A stretch of 64,000 nucleotides of DNA. Origin: Mesorhizobium sp. (GTDB taxonomy: Bacteria; Pseudomonadota; Alphaproteobacteria; Rhizobiales; Rhizobiaceae). The DNA lies in contig SAQR01000027.1 of NCBI GenBank assembly GCA_004020365.1, positions 1 through 64,000 on the forward strand, read 5' to 3'. The notes beneath the pieces were generated by a model. That model ran no database searches, had not been told where the DNA came from, and saw nothing but the letters and a program-made list of their open reading frames with translations. Of this stretch, positions 1 to 8,594 are shown piece by piece. Each line of letters begins with the position of its first letter. Positions within the stretch are counted from its first letter, which is position 1. The translations under genes and the position numbers were made by a program.

Positions 1-839
1 ACGCCAGCCCGTGGCGGAGAAGGGATAGCTGCCGCGGGGCCGGGCAAATCCCAGGGATGGGCCGGCTGCGGCTCTCCGGCGCTGTGTTTGCGTTGACCGG
101 CCGAGCCGTTTCTCAAATCGGGCGACGCGGCCGGCCCGAAACCGAAACCGTCATCGAATTCGGATGACTTTCTTGGAACGGGCTCACTTGCACCGGAAGG
201 CGCCGGATCGAAGCTGAACGGGTCTGCGGCGTCCGGCGCACCAAATGGTTCGGAATAGCCGGCGCCACTCGGCGCCGGCGTTGCTACCGGATCGAGGCTG
301 AACGGGTCGTCGAAGGCTGGCGAACTGCGCTGGTTGGCGCGCTCGAACGCGCCTGGAACGGGTTGCTCGAACGGGTTCGGCAGGTCGGCGGGACGCGGTC
401 GGCGCGGCTCTTCTTCGACCGGAGCTGAAAAGAAGTCATCGCGGCCGATGCTTACCGGCGCTCGCGATGCCGGCGGTGACCGCTCTGCGAACGTTTGGCT
501 GGCCGCTGGTGCGTGAGCGACCGGCGTCTGCAGATCGACGCATACGATGTAGTCGCCCAGCCTCAGCCGCATGCCGTTCTGAAGACGGGCCGACGTGCCG
601 GCGCCGAGCGGGCTGTCGGAATCGTTTATGAACAATCCGCTGCTTGATGTGTCGGTGACGAAATATCCATCCCGCCCGCCGGTGATCCGGCAATGGGCGC
701 GTGAAACGAACATGTCGGGATCGTCGATCTGCCAGTCCGCGTCCGCGCTACGGCCGATCACCAGTTCACCCACGTCCAGCCGGGTCTGCCGTACCGCCTG
801 GCTGCGTGGCCCGTGCTCCAGCGTCAGCAGCAGACTCAT
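1..839 (-). CDS. tagH: FHA-domain T6SS accessory protein (TagH/ImpI type), C-terminus cut by window edge
   Basis: The visible 279 residues begin MSLLLTLEHG. An N-terminal forkhead-associated fold covers about residues 10-95, with GELVIGRS, a central SRAHCRI and GLFIND, as expected for phosphothreonine binding. After residue 100 the chain becomes Pro/Ser/Asp-rich with repeated DPFSLDP / DPFSFDP / NPFEQP motifs, probably a flexible linker to a C-terminal domain beyond the left edge. The start ATG overlaps the tssG stop (ATGA), so translation is probably coupled. FHA proteins of this class relay Thr-kinase signalling to T6SS assembly; no kinase gene is visible here. Family call is firm; the C-terminal part is unseen. 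Confidence 0.85.
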   Translation of the reverse strand, partial: MSLLLTLEHGPRSQAVRQTRLDVGELVIGRSADADWQIDDPDMFVSRAHCRITGGRDGYFVTDTSSSGLFINDSDSPLGAGTSARLQNGMRLRLGDYIVCVDLQTPVAHAPAASQTFAERSPPASRAPVSIGRDDFFSAPVEEEPRRPRPADLPNPFEQPVPGAFERANQRSSPAFDDPFSLDPVATPAPSGAGYSEPFGAPDAADPFSFDPAPSGASEPVPRKSSEFDDGFGFGPAASPDLRNGSAGQRKHSAGEPQPAHPWDLPGPAAAIPSPPRAG

Positions 840-1921
840 GCCGCGACCTCCGCCATTTCCGGCCGCCATCCGACGATCGTCCGCAGCCGCATATCGTCAG
901 CATCGCCCCTTTCGGCAGGCCGCGCAAGCCAGGTGGTTCGGCCGAGCTGTACCGCTCCGATACGCGGCGGCGGCACTGCTTCGCGGGCCAGCACGATCCG
1001 CAGATCGACGTCCAGCGATTCCCCGACCATGTCGCGAACCGCCTGCTTGAACATTTTCAGGCGTTGGCCGCCCGGCAGGAACGTCTTGAACTCCTCGTAG
1101 CCGAGCGGGCCGACGCGCAGCTCGATCCTGCTTTGGCGGCTGAAAACGCGCGGGCCGATCGTCGCCCCGCGACCCAGCACTGCGTAAGCCTGGGTAAGCC
1201 GGGTCTGGAGCGCCGCCGGTATGGTCATCCAGGTGGCGACGAACTCCTTGATCGCCACCGGCACCTTGAACGCTTCCGCCAGGAACAGCGTCAGCCGCTC
1301 CGGGCCGTCGACCTGGCTGGCGAGCGACGCGGCCTGGCGAAGTTTTACTGCGTCGAGATCGGTATTTTGGGTGCCGGGAAGTCCGGTTCCCGCCATGGCT
1401 TCAAGCATGGCTCTTACCCGGCCGCCGACCGCACGTTCGACCTGTACCGCCGGATGCGCGTCGGCCCAGGCCCGATAGTACAGGGCGATCATCCGGTGTT
1501 GGAGAATATTGACGAAATCCACGAACGTCGTGTCGACGGTCTGTCGTGCGTCAGCGCCGGTGAACCAGCGCTGCGACAGACGATCGAGCACCCAGCGTGT
1601 CAAATGCAGCGGCATCGGGCCTTCCGGTCCCATCAGCCCGAGATTTGCAACGGTGACCCGGGCCGGCGTCCTGTCCTTGCCCAGCGAGTTGTCCTTCGCT
1701 TCGCGGAATTCAACAACGTCCTTGGCGGAAAAGCTAAGACGCACATGCTGCCCGAGCCTTGCCGGCTCGCGATCTGCGCGGCCGGAATAGCCGAACAGTC
1801 CGCCGCGTTGTTCGAGCCGGCGCAACAGTTCGAAAAAGTCGAACGTATCATCCAGCTCTTCGGCCCGGCCCGGCCCGAACTTGCTTAGATCAGGTAGCGA
1901 TTGCCGGGCGTCATCGGCCAT
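836..1921 (-). CDS. tssG: Type VI secretion baseplate subunit TssG (ImpH/VasB)
   Basis: A 361-residue protein of TssG length. Its N-terminus has the EELDDTFDFFELLRRLEQRG stretch typical of the family, followed by RLGQHVRLSF and GLMGPEGPMPLHLT, a hallmark TssG segment. With TssE, TssF and TssK it forms the wedge of the cytoplasmic baseplate. The ATG at 1921 gives MADDARQSL; it lies 37 bases inside the end of tssF, so the two genes overlap, and the stop overlaps the FHA start as ATGA. The open frame extends further upstream, but that part is only a shadow of tssF. Confidence 0.9.
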   Translation of the reverse strand: MADDARQSLPDLSKFGPGRAEELDDTFDFFELLRRLEQRGGLFGYSGRADREPARLGQHVRLSFSAKDVVEFREAKDNSLGKDRTPARVTVANLGLMGPEGPMPLHLTRWVLDRLSQRWFTGADARQTVDTTFVDFVNILQHRMIALYYRAWADAHPAVQVERAVGGRVRAMLEAMAGTGLPGTQNTDLDAVKLRQAASLASQVDGPERLTLFLAEAFKVPVAIKEFVATWMTIPAALQTRLTQAYAVLGRGATIGPRVFSRQSRIELRVGPLGYEEFKTFLPGGQRLKMFKQAVRDMVGESLDVDLRIVLAREAVPPPRIGAVQLGRTTWLARPAERGDADDMRLRTIVGWRPEMAEVAA

Positions 1922-3759
1922 GGCACATCCTCCTGCTTCTGCAGCAGCCGCGTGCGGGTCCGCACAAAGCCGTTTATTCCGGCGTGACGGGCAAACAGCC
2001 GGGCAAGCAAGGCCGAAAGCAGCAATGTGCTTTGCCCGGCCAGCACCGACTGGTCGACATGCAATGTCACTTCCGTGCCCCGTCCGAAGCACATCGGCCC
2101 ATCGATCTGCAGCCGTTCGATGACGGAGCGCGAGTCGATGCGAACGATCGAATGCACGTTGCGAGCCAGGCTCGGATCTCCCCGGTCGGCATAAAGATCG
2201 AGCAGCGCATGCAGCGGATCGACACCGCGGCCTTCCTTGGCGAGGCTGAGAAAGTTGAGGGCCAGCTGCGCCACCAGCCGCCATGCGAGATTGTCGGCTC
2301 GGGATTCGCCTTCGGCGCCGGCGGGCAGCGCGGCCGGGATCGCCGGCTGGGGCGGGCGCAAGGCACCGATAAGCCGGACCGTTTCGACCGGATCGCCTGT
2401 CTCCAGCGTCAAGATAGGGTTATCGTCGAGGATCGGCAGATCGCGGTTGGTGCAAAGCGCCGTGATGTCGAGACGCTTCAGCGGCCGGTTCGCCGGGCTT
2501 CCGGCCGGCCGTGAAACCGAAAGGAAAACGTCGTCTCCGGTGTAAGAAGTGCGGGTCAGTCCGTCGCGCCGTTCATCTTCGGTGGCCCGGCGAGGCCGCC
2601 GTTCGGTCGAATAGACCCAGCCATTGCTGCGGTTTTGCCCGAGGCTGAAGAGTTCGGGAATTTCGGCGTCAGGACCCTCGGCGTCGGCGTCCTCGACGCG
2701 GGTCACCCGATAGATTTCGAAGTCGCGCGCCCGCGTGCGGTCGGCATGCAGCACTTGCCGCGTTCTGCGCGGATCAAGCTCGATGACGTTGCAGTCACGC
2801 TCGAACAGGTTGATGATCGGCGTCGCGAAAAGTTCGAAATCCGCCGGCGTCACATCGGCAAGCTCGGGTACCGGACGCCGGAACATGAAGATGATCTCGA
2901 CCCCGGCCTCGCATCGGCGCACGATCGGTTGCAGTCCTGAAACCCGCACGTAGTGAAAGCGCTCGGGCATCATGAAATATTCACGCAGCAGACGGTAGCC
3001 TTCGAATGTCGGACGGGTACGAGGCATCAACGCCTCGTCGTCGCTGATGCCGACCATTTCGGGTTGCGGCAACGGCGCTAGCGGATTGGCCTTGCCCTCG
3101 GCACGGGCGCCAACGGCCGAGCAGGCGCCGAAAATCGCGTCGAACAGCAATGGCGCCTTGGTGCGCCCGGCAAAATAGAGATCAAGCCGGTCGAGCGCCA
3201 ATTCGCCGAGCCTGCCTTTTCCGGTCCGACCCAGCGTGATGCGCAGCGCAGCCTCGCCGCCTGCGCTGCCGATCGGTGTTATGCCGGCCGCCGCCAACCC
3301 GCTGCGATCCTGGAAATAGCTGACCGATGTGATGGTTATCGGCCACAGCGTGATTTCCTGCGCGGTGGTGAATGTGCAGCGCGTCGACAGGCCGGGTTGC
3401 AGACTGGACACCAGCCGCGTGTTCCGCTTGATGACATGGCCGGCAATCATCGACTGGACCTGCTGACCGGGTTTCAGCACTGCCATCGCCGTTGCCGGGG
3501 CCGGAGTAACCAGATCGGGATAAAGCACATCCAGCACGCTGCGTGAAAACCGCGAACGCTCGGCGTCGACTTTCAACCGGGTGCGTGCAGCCAGGAAAGC
3601 GACGCCGTCAAGCAGCCGCTCGACATACGGATCCGGGCAGGGGACGGTATCGAGAGAAAGATTGCGTGCCACCGCCGGATGCATGTCGGCAAATTCCGCC
3701 GCGAGTCCGCGGATATGGGTCAGTTCCTCCTCGTAATATTCTACGAAGACCCGATCCAT
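1885..3759 (-). CDS. tssF: Type VI secretion baseplate subunit TssF (ImpG/VasA)
   Basis: A 624-residue protein beginning MDRVFVEYYEEELTHIRGLA, the standard TssF opening, followed by DPYVERLLDGVAFLAARTR. The length matches the family (about 580-630). TssF is the largest wedge protein and contacts TssG and the sheath initiation site. The ATG at 3759 lies 1 base after the tssE stop, and the 3' end overlaps tssG by 37 bases. No domain is missing. Confidence 0.95.
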   Translation of the reverse strand: MDRVFVEYYEEELTHIRGLAAEFADMHPAVARNLSLDTVPCPDPYVERLLDGVAFLAARTRLKVDAERSRFSRSVLDVLYPDLVTPAPATAMAVLKPGQQVQSMIAGHVIKRNTRLVSSLQPGLSTRCTFTTAQEITLWPITITSVSYFQDRSGLAAAGITPIGSAGGEAALRITLGRTGKGRLGELALDRLDLYFAGRTKAPLLFDAIFGACSAVGARAEGKANPLAPLPQPEMVGISDDEALMPRTRPTFEGYRLLREYFMMPERFHYVRVSGLQPIVRRCEAGVEIIFMFRRPVPELADVTPADFELFATPIINLFERDCNVIELDPRRTRQVLHADRTRARDFEIYRVTRVEDADAEGPDAEIPELFSLGQNRSNGWVYSTERRPRRATEDERRDGLTRTSYTGDDVFLSVSRPAGSPANRPLKRLDITALCTNRDLPILDDNPILTLETGDPVETVRLIGALRPPQPAIPAALPAGAEGESRADNLAWRLVAQLALNFLSLAKEGRGVDPLHALLDLYADRGDPSLARNVHSIVRIDSRSVIERLQIDGPMCFGRGTEVTLHVDQSVLAGQSTLLLSALLARLFARHAGINGFVRTRTRLLQKQEDVPWPMTPGNRYLI

Positions 3760-3760
3760 C

Positions 3761-4522
3761 TCAGCTTTCCCTGAATTCGGTCCGCGCCAAACCGTTGTCG
3801 AGGTTGACTGTCGTGCGCAGGCGCATGCGTTCCGGCGTCGGCGTCATGATCAGCACAGCGTCTATCTCGATCTTCAGGCCCGCACTTTTGTCACCAAGGG
3901 TCACCGCTACCTTGGTTGCGCTTTCCTTGAGACGCGGCTCGAACGTGGCAAGAACCGAGCGGATCTCGCGCGCCAGCGCCTCGCGATCAAAGTCGCGCGA
4001 CGAACGGCCCGAAAACGACGGCACGCCGTAGTTGACCACGCTTCTGCGCACTTCGGGAAAATCGGCCAGCGATGGCGGATTGTCTGCAGCCTGTTCGTTT
4101 TCGAAATCGGAAAGCAGCGGAACAGCTTCGAAACGCTCGGTGTTGAACAAGGCCTCGATGTCGCGCCGCACCGCCTCCCTGAGGACGCGGGCCGATACGA
4201 CCACGCCACGGCTTTCGATCTCGGCGCGGTGTTGGGTCTGAAAGGCGAGGCGGTGCAGACGCCGCTTCTGATCGGATGTCAGCTCCACGTCGGCATCGAT
4301 AAGCCGCGCGCTGCCGGCAAGCAGCGTGTCCAGTCGCTCCGCGCCCAACTCGTCCTGCAAGGTATGGCGCAGCCCGTCTATCTCGGAGGTGATGCCGGGC
4401 AGGTCGTTGACGAGGCGGTCCCAAAGAGAGGGCTGGACCGCCTCGCGTTTTGCTCGCGAACTGCCGGTGACCTGTAGCTTGTCGGCGCCGGGCCGCCGCG
4501 CCTCACTTGCCGACATAGACAT
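3761..4522 (-). CDS. tssE: Type VI secretion baseplate subunit TssE (gp25-like), with extra internal segment
   Basis: The C-terminal half carries the gp25/lysozyme-like TssE core: LREAVRRDIEALFNTER, VVNYGVPSFSG and EIRSVLATFEPRL. TssE caps the baseplate next to the Hcp tube. TssE is usually about 130-170 residues; this product is about 253, because roughly 55 charged, helical residues separate the conserved QPSLWDRLVND opening from the core. Starts at 4522 (MSMSASEA) or 4516 (MSASEA) are possible; both lie inside the end of hcp and neither has a clear Shine-Dalgarno. The family is clear, the start is not. Confidence 0.85.
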   Translation of the reverse strand: MSMSASEARRPGADKLQVTGSSRAKREAVQPSLWDRLVNDLPGITSEIDGLRHTLQDELGAERLDTLLAGSARLIDADVELTSDQKRRLHRLAFQTQHRAEIESRGVVVSARVLREAVRRDIEALFNTERFEAVPLLSDFENEQAADNPPSLADFPEVRRSVVNYGVPSFSGRSSRDFDREALAREIRSVLATFEPRLKESATKVAVTLGDKSAGLKIEIDAVLIMTPTPERMRLRTTVNLDNGLARTEFRES

Positions 4523-4958
4523 CCATTTCGATTTCGTAATCCTTGTCATAGACGAACTTGATCTTCTTGTAGGCGAAGCTGACCTCCTCCTCGATCAGGT
4601 CTTCCTCGTCCTCGGCCTGCGACATGTCGTATTCCATGATCGAGGCGTCGGTCAGGGTGACGACCAGATAGTCGCTGGTCTCGCCATCGATGGTCCGGCG
4701 GGCGGAGAACACAACCTCGTCCAGCGCCTTGTTGTCGAACAGCGCCTTTTTCAGATACGGCGATGACTTGTCATAATGCTTGGTGAACTTGATCATCCCC
4801 AGCGACACGCGACCGCGGCGCGAGAGCGAATTCGGATCGTATGGCGCAATTATCTTGTAATCGACCCCGTGGACTTCGATTTCGTCCTCATGGCCGTCGC
4901 GAACGCTTGGCCCTTTGATATCCGGAACTTTTAGAAAACCATCAATTTTCACGGGCAT
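4503..4958 (-). CDS. hcp: Type VI secretion tube protein Hcp (TssD)
   Basis: A 151-residue Hcp-family protein with KIDGFLKVPDIKG, EIEVHGVDYKI and RRGRVSLGMIKFTKHYDKSSPYL. The terminal beta strand is KIKFVYDKDYEIEMDVYVGK. Hexamers stack into the tube propelled by the TssBC sheath. The start at 4958 follows a strong GGAGGA six bases upstream, as expected for a highly made structural protein. It sits inside the baseplate operon, 51 bases after tssC, rather than beside vgrG. Confidence 0.95.
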   Translation of the reverse strand: MPVKIDGFLKVPDIKGPSVRDGHEDEIEVHGVDYKIIAPYDPNSLSRRGRVSLGMIKFTKHYDKSSPYLKKALFDNKALDEVVFSARRTIDGETSDYLVVTLTDASIMEYDMSQAEDEEDLIEEEVSFAYKKIKFVYDKDYEIEMDVYVGK

Positions 4959-5009
4959 TGTCTTCCTCCAGCGCTTCTAAAACAAAACAAGGTGGATGTT
5001 GCTGCAAAA

Positions 5010-6515
5010 TCAAGCCTTTACGGACGGTAGTTCTGACACCAGTCGAAGCGAGGCGTTGATGCCCTCCAGCTGGTAATGCGGGCGCAGATAGAAGCGGGCG
5101 TTGTAGTAGCCCGGCCGCCCCTCGACGCTGTCCACCTGGACTTCAGCGGCGGCAAGCGGGCGCTTGGCGCGCGCCTTGTCGTCGGCAAAGGCCGGGTTGG
5201 CCAGCACGTATCGGTTGATCCACTCGGTCAACCAGATCTGCATGTCCGACCGCTCCTTGAACGACCCTATCTTGTCGCGCGCGATGGCTTTGAGGTAATG
5301 CGCAAACCGCGAAACCGGGAAGAGATAGGGCAGGTTGGCGCTCAGCCGCTCGTTCGACTGCGCGTCGGGATCGACGAGCCGGCCGGCGCGGGTCTCGTCG
5401 TCCTGCAGCGAATGCGCGCCGATGAAAGCCGCCAGATCAGTGTTCTTGCGGTGCAGGATGGGCATCAGGCCGAGCTTGGCCAGTTCCGCCTCGCGCCGGT
5501 CGTCGATGGCGACTTCCGTCGGACATTTCATCGCCACCGACCCGTCGTCGGTGGGAAAGGAGTGCACCGGCAGGTTGATGACCGTGCCGCCATTTTCGAC
5601 GCCGCGGATCTGCGTGCCCCAGCCATAGAGCTTGTGGCTGCGGTTTATGTTCACGCCCATCGGGAAGGCGGCGTTCATCCAGACATATTTGTTGTGGTCG
5701 CCCTGGACCTCTTCCTCGAAGGTGAAACCCTTCACCGGAACGGTATCCGTGCCGTAGGGCAGCCGCGCCAGGACCCGCGGCATGGTCAAGCCGATATAGC
5801 GCGCATCCTCGCTCTCGCGCAGCGATTGCCACGAGGCGTAGGCGGCGTTGGAGACGATCTGCTGCAGGTCCTGCGGGTTCGGCAGTTCCTGCCAGCTGTC
5901 CATGCGGAACAGGCGCGGCGAGGCCGCCGCGATGAACGGTGTGTGCGCCGAGGCGCAGACGCCCGAGATGTTGCGCAACAGGCCGACGTCACGCGGATGG
6001 TTCGAGAATTCGTAAGCGCCGACCAGGCAGCCGATCGGCTCGCCACCGAGCATCGAATACTCGTCCGTATAGACCTTCTTGAAGATCGGGCTCTGGTCCC
6101 ACATCTGGCCTTCATAGTCTTCAAGCGTGTCGGCGAGTTGCTCCTTGGAAATGTTCATCACCCGGATCTTCAGCTTCTGATCCGTCTCGGTGTTGTTGAT
6201 GAGATACCACAGGCCGCGCCATGTGCCTTCCATTTCGCGCACTTCCGGCGCGTGCAGGATCTCGTTGACCTGCTCCGACAGCATCTTGTCGATGCCCGCG
6301 ATCAGCGACTTGATTGACTTGATCGCGTTGGACGAGATGGTCGTGGTGTCGGATCGCGACTGTGCCGCCAGCGCGAGATTGCGAACGAGTTGCTGCAGCT
6401 TCTCGCTGTCGTCCTTCTTGACCTTGAAATCCTTTTCCAGGAGCCCGCTGAATTCTCCGAGGTCTATGGCTTCCGCCTCGGCGGCGACGTCTGCGGTTTT
6501 TTGCTGTTCGGCCAT
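5010..6515 (-). CDS. tssC: Type VI secretion contractile sheath large subunit TssC
   Basis: A 501-residue sheath protein with family landmarks: EGTWRGLWYLINNTETDQ, GCLVGAYEFSNHPRDVGLL, the AAASPRLF segment and the C-terminal VEGRPGYYNARFYLRPHYQ block that forms the sheath handshake region. It polymerises with TssB around the Hcp tube and is recycled by ClpV. It starts 3 bases after the tssB stop and is separated from hcp by 51 bases. A 413-codon antisense frame over it (5076-6317) is a high-GC shadow. Confidence 0.97.
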   Translation of the reverse strand: MAEQQKTADVAAEAEAIDLGEFSGLLEKDFKVKKDDSEKLQQLVRNLALAAQSRSDTTTISSNAIKSIKSLIAGIDKMLSEQVNEILHAPEVREMEGTWRGLWYLINNTETDQKLKIRVMNISKEQLADTLEDYEGQMWDQSPIFKKVYTDEYSMLGGEPIGCLVGAYEFSNHPRDVGLLRNISGVCASAHTPFIAAASPRLFRMDSWQELPNPQDLQQIVSNAAYASWQSLRESEDARYIGLTMPRVLARLPYGTDTVPVKGFTFEEEVQGDHNKYVWMNAAFPMGVNINRSHKLYGWGTQIRGVENGGTVINLPVHSFPTDDGSVAMKCPTEVAIDDRREAELAKLGLMPILHRKNTDLAAFIGAHSLQDDETRAGRLVDPDAQSNERLSANLPYLFPVSRFAHYLKAIARDKIGSFKERSDMQIWLTEWINRYVLANPAFADDKARAKRPLAAAEVQVDSVEGRPGYYNARFYLRPHYQLEGINASLRLVSELPSVKA

Positions 6516-6518
6516 GAT

Positions 6519-7058
6519 TTACACCTCAACCTTGTCTTCGTCCGACAATGCCTGGCTGGCGATTTTGCCAAGAAGCGGCTCGTTGTTCAGAAGCTGCGCG
6601 ATGCGCTTTTCGGCGTCGACGCGGCCATCCATGAAGCCGAGCAGCTCCTCGAGCTGGCGACGCATCTTGAGGATCTCGGCCAGTTGCGGGACTTGTTCGG
6701 CGATCTTGTCGGGGGCGAAATCGCCCATCTTGGTGAAGGTAAGATCGAGCGCCAGCTCTTCATCCCGCTCGGCGCCCTCCGCCTGGGGCAGCGTATTCTT
6801 CACGCGGGCTTTGACGCGCGGTCCGAGCGCCTCCATGAAACGCGGGAAGCGGTTGGCGTCGGTCTCGACAAAGGAGCGGTCCAGCACCGACTTCATCGCT
6901 TCCTTGGTCTGTGAGGCGCCGGAAAGGTCGGCCATCACCCCCATGACGAACGGCAATTCGATCGTCGTCGGGCTGCCATAGGTTTCCACGTCATAGGCGA
7001 TCTGCACGCGCGGAGCGCGGTTGCGTTCGATGACTTTCGCTTTGCTTTCAGCTGCCAT
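6519..7058 (-). CDS. tssB: Type VI secretion contractile sheath small subunit TssB
   Basis: A 179-residue TssB: VIERNRAPRVQIAYDVETYG at the N-terminus, LPFVMGVMADLSG, and EALGPRVKARVKNTL, all typical of the small sheath subunit. Its C-terminal helix is the expected ClpV recognition partner. It lies between tssA (6-base gap) and tssC (3-base gap) in the same operon. Confidence 0.97.
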   Translation of the reverse strand: MAAESKAKVIERNRAPRVQIAYDVETYGSPTTIELPFVMGVMADLSGASQTKEAMKSVLDRSFVETDANRFPRFMEALGPRVKARVKNTLPQAEGAERDEELALDLTFTKMGDFAPDKIAEQVPQLAEILKMRRQLEELLGFMDGRVDAEKRIAQLLNNEPLLGKIASQALSDEDKVEV

Positions 7059-7064
7059 GGCTCG

Positions 7065-8261
7065 TTACCTTTCATCCTTCTGGGCCGTCTTCTTGGCATC
7101 GGGAACGCCGGCAAGCAGCCGGAATTCCTTCAGCCCCGACGGGGCGAGATCTTCCATCAGTTCAACGAAATCCATATGCACCATCCGGCGCACCCGGCGG
7201 GCCAGGTGCGGGATCGGGCTCGACGGTTCGGTGCGGTCATAGAAGGCGACGACGAGGTCGAGGCATTTCACGACGTCGTCGCGCGAGGAGATCCGATCAG
7301 GGAGCCCCGTGCTCGGTTCCGCGTAACTCGCCAGACTTGCCATAGCATCGGCTCCATGATCCTTTCGAGCAGCCATTTGACCGTTTCGAGCAGGCATTTC
7401 CGGATCTGCAGTCGTGGCGGCTGGCTCGGCGGCGCCGTTCGTCGCGGTCTCGATTGCCGAATTCCGTTCGAGGGTCGACAGCAAACGCTGCAGAAACCGT
7501 TTCAATTCCGGAACAGCGGAGCCACCGCCCTGCAGACGGACGTTGAGAGCCGTCTCGACCGCATCAAGAGCCGTGATCGCCGCTTGAGCATCGGCAATCA
7601 GCGACATCATCTCCGCATTGGCTTGATCGGCCTGCGCCTTGCATGCGCTATGCACCCGGTTCAGAAGTTGACCGTGCGTGCTGGCCAGCGCTGCCTTTTC
7701 CGCCGCATTCAATCCTGAAGCCGCTTCCAGAAGCATGACCCGTTCGTCGAGTGCGCCTTGTTCCAGATCGCGTCCGCTGATCGGTCCGATAGGGCGCGGT
7801 GCGAAGAACGTCATTTGCCGCAAGTCCGCCAACAGCCCATCCTGGCCATTCTGGAGGTCGAGCAGGGCGTTGATGCGACGCAAGGCGGCGTCGCGTGGTG
7901 AAGCACTGGGCCGCAGGGCCGGGTGCATGGTCTCCCAATGCTGATCGAACGTCCGCGCAACAAGGGTCAGGCCATGCGCCAGCCCGGCGAGCCGCTGCTC
8001 ATTGGCCAGCGCGCGCGTGACAATGACGAGCAGGCGCAAATCCCGGCCATGCGCACGCAATTCCTCCGCCTTGTCGAGGACGGCAGGCCAGTCGACCGGA
8101 ATGGTGCTTTGCGACGAGGGCTGGTTGTGGCCGCCATGGACGACCTTGACCTGCGGCTCGGTGAGACGCTCCAGCTCATGGAAGGCTGGATCGTTTCGCA
8201 AATCCTCCCCTGACGGATTTTCACCGTCCAGCGGATTCAGCCAGAGTGCGAGATCGATCAC
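7065..8261 (-). CDS. tssA: Type VI secretion protein TssA (ImpA N-terminal domain)
   Basis: I place the start at GTG 8261 (VIDLALWLNPLDGENPSGED), with GGGGA just upstream; the frame continues further up but loses homology. The 398-residue product has the ImpA_N domain (about residues 1-120: LNPLDGENPSGEDLRNDPAF, then a VDWPAVLDKAEEL segment), a helical middle and a variable C-terminus. TssA primes baseplate docking and tube/sheath polymerisation. It heads the minus-strand T6SS operon and faces clpV across a 333-base divergent region. Confidence 0.9.
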   Translation of the reverse strand: MIDLALWLNPLDGENPSGEDLRNDPAFHELERLTEPQVKVVHGGHNQPSSQSTIPVDWPAVLDKAEELRAHGRDLRLLVIVTRALANEQRLAGLAHGLTLVARTFDQHWETMHPALRPSASPRDAALRRINALLDLQNGQDGLLADLRQMTFFAPRPIGPISGRDLEQGALDERVMLLEAASGLNAAEKAALASTHGQLLNRVHSACKAQADQANAEMMSLIADAQAAITALDAVETALNVRLQGGGSAVPELKRFLQRLLSTLERNSAIETATNGAAEPAATTADPEMPARNGQMAARKDHGADAMASLASYAEPSTGLPDRISSRDDVVKCLDLVVAFYDRTEPSSPIPHLARRVRRMVHMDFVELMEDLAPSGLKEFRLLAGVPDAKKTAQKDER

Positions 8262-8594
8262 ACCATCCCCCGCGCGCGGTTCTTGGGCCGTGCCTGACCC
8301 AACGTTACCACACTGCGACACTTTACCACAATTTAGTTGATGCTCAATCTTAATGGAAGCTTGCAGGCCGGGGCCTGAGCTCGAACGCACTTGCGCAAAT
8401 TGTCGAACCCTATCGGCGGATGCATAGCCAACAGGCGGGGCGTTCGATGGCGCTGTAGCCGATGGCGCCGGCGCCTGCTGGGACGGAAGAAATCGATTGA
8501 ATCGAACACCCGGACGCCCCGCTCATAAACGCTCTTTGTCAAGTCGCTGCTTATGTGGCAATTTGTTGGCTGGCAGATTGGAGGGGCAAGTTCG
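8262..8594. promoter_or_regulatory. Divergent control region between tssA and clpV
   Basis: These 333 bases separate the two divergently transcribed arms of the T6SS locus and must hold at least two promoters. AT-rich stretches at about 8326-8355 are the most promoter-like part. I see no confident sigma-70 pair, no obvious operator palindrome and no coding potential. Confidence 0.5.

Noticed and set aside
1922-2284. Upstream extension of the tssG frame.
   Set aside because: The extra residues are an antiparallel-frame shadow of tssF; homology starts at the ATG at 1921.
8556-8571. A sigma-54-like GG-N10-GC element upstream of clpV.
   Set aside because: The predicted transcript would start inside the Shine-Dalgarno of clpV, and the flanking consensus is poor.
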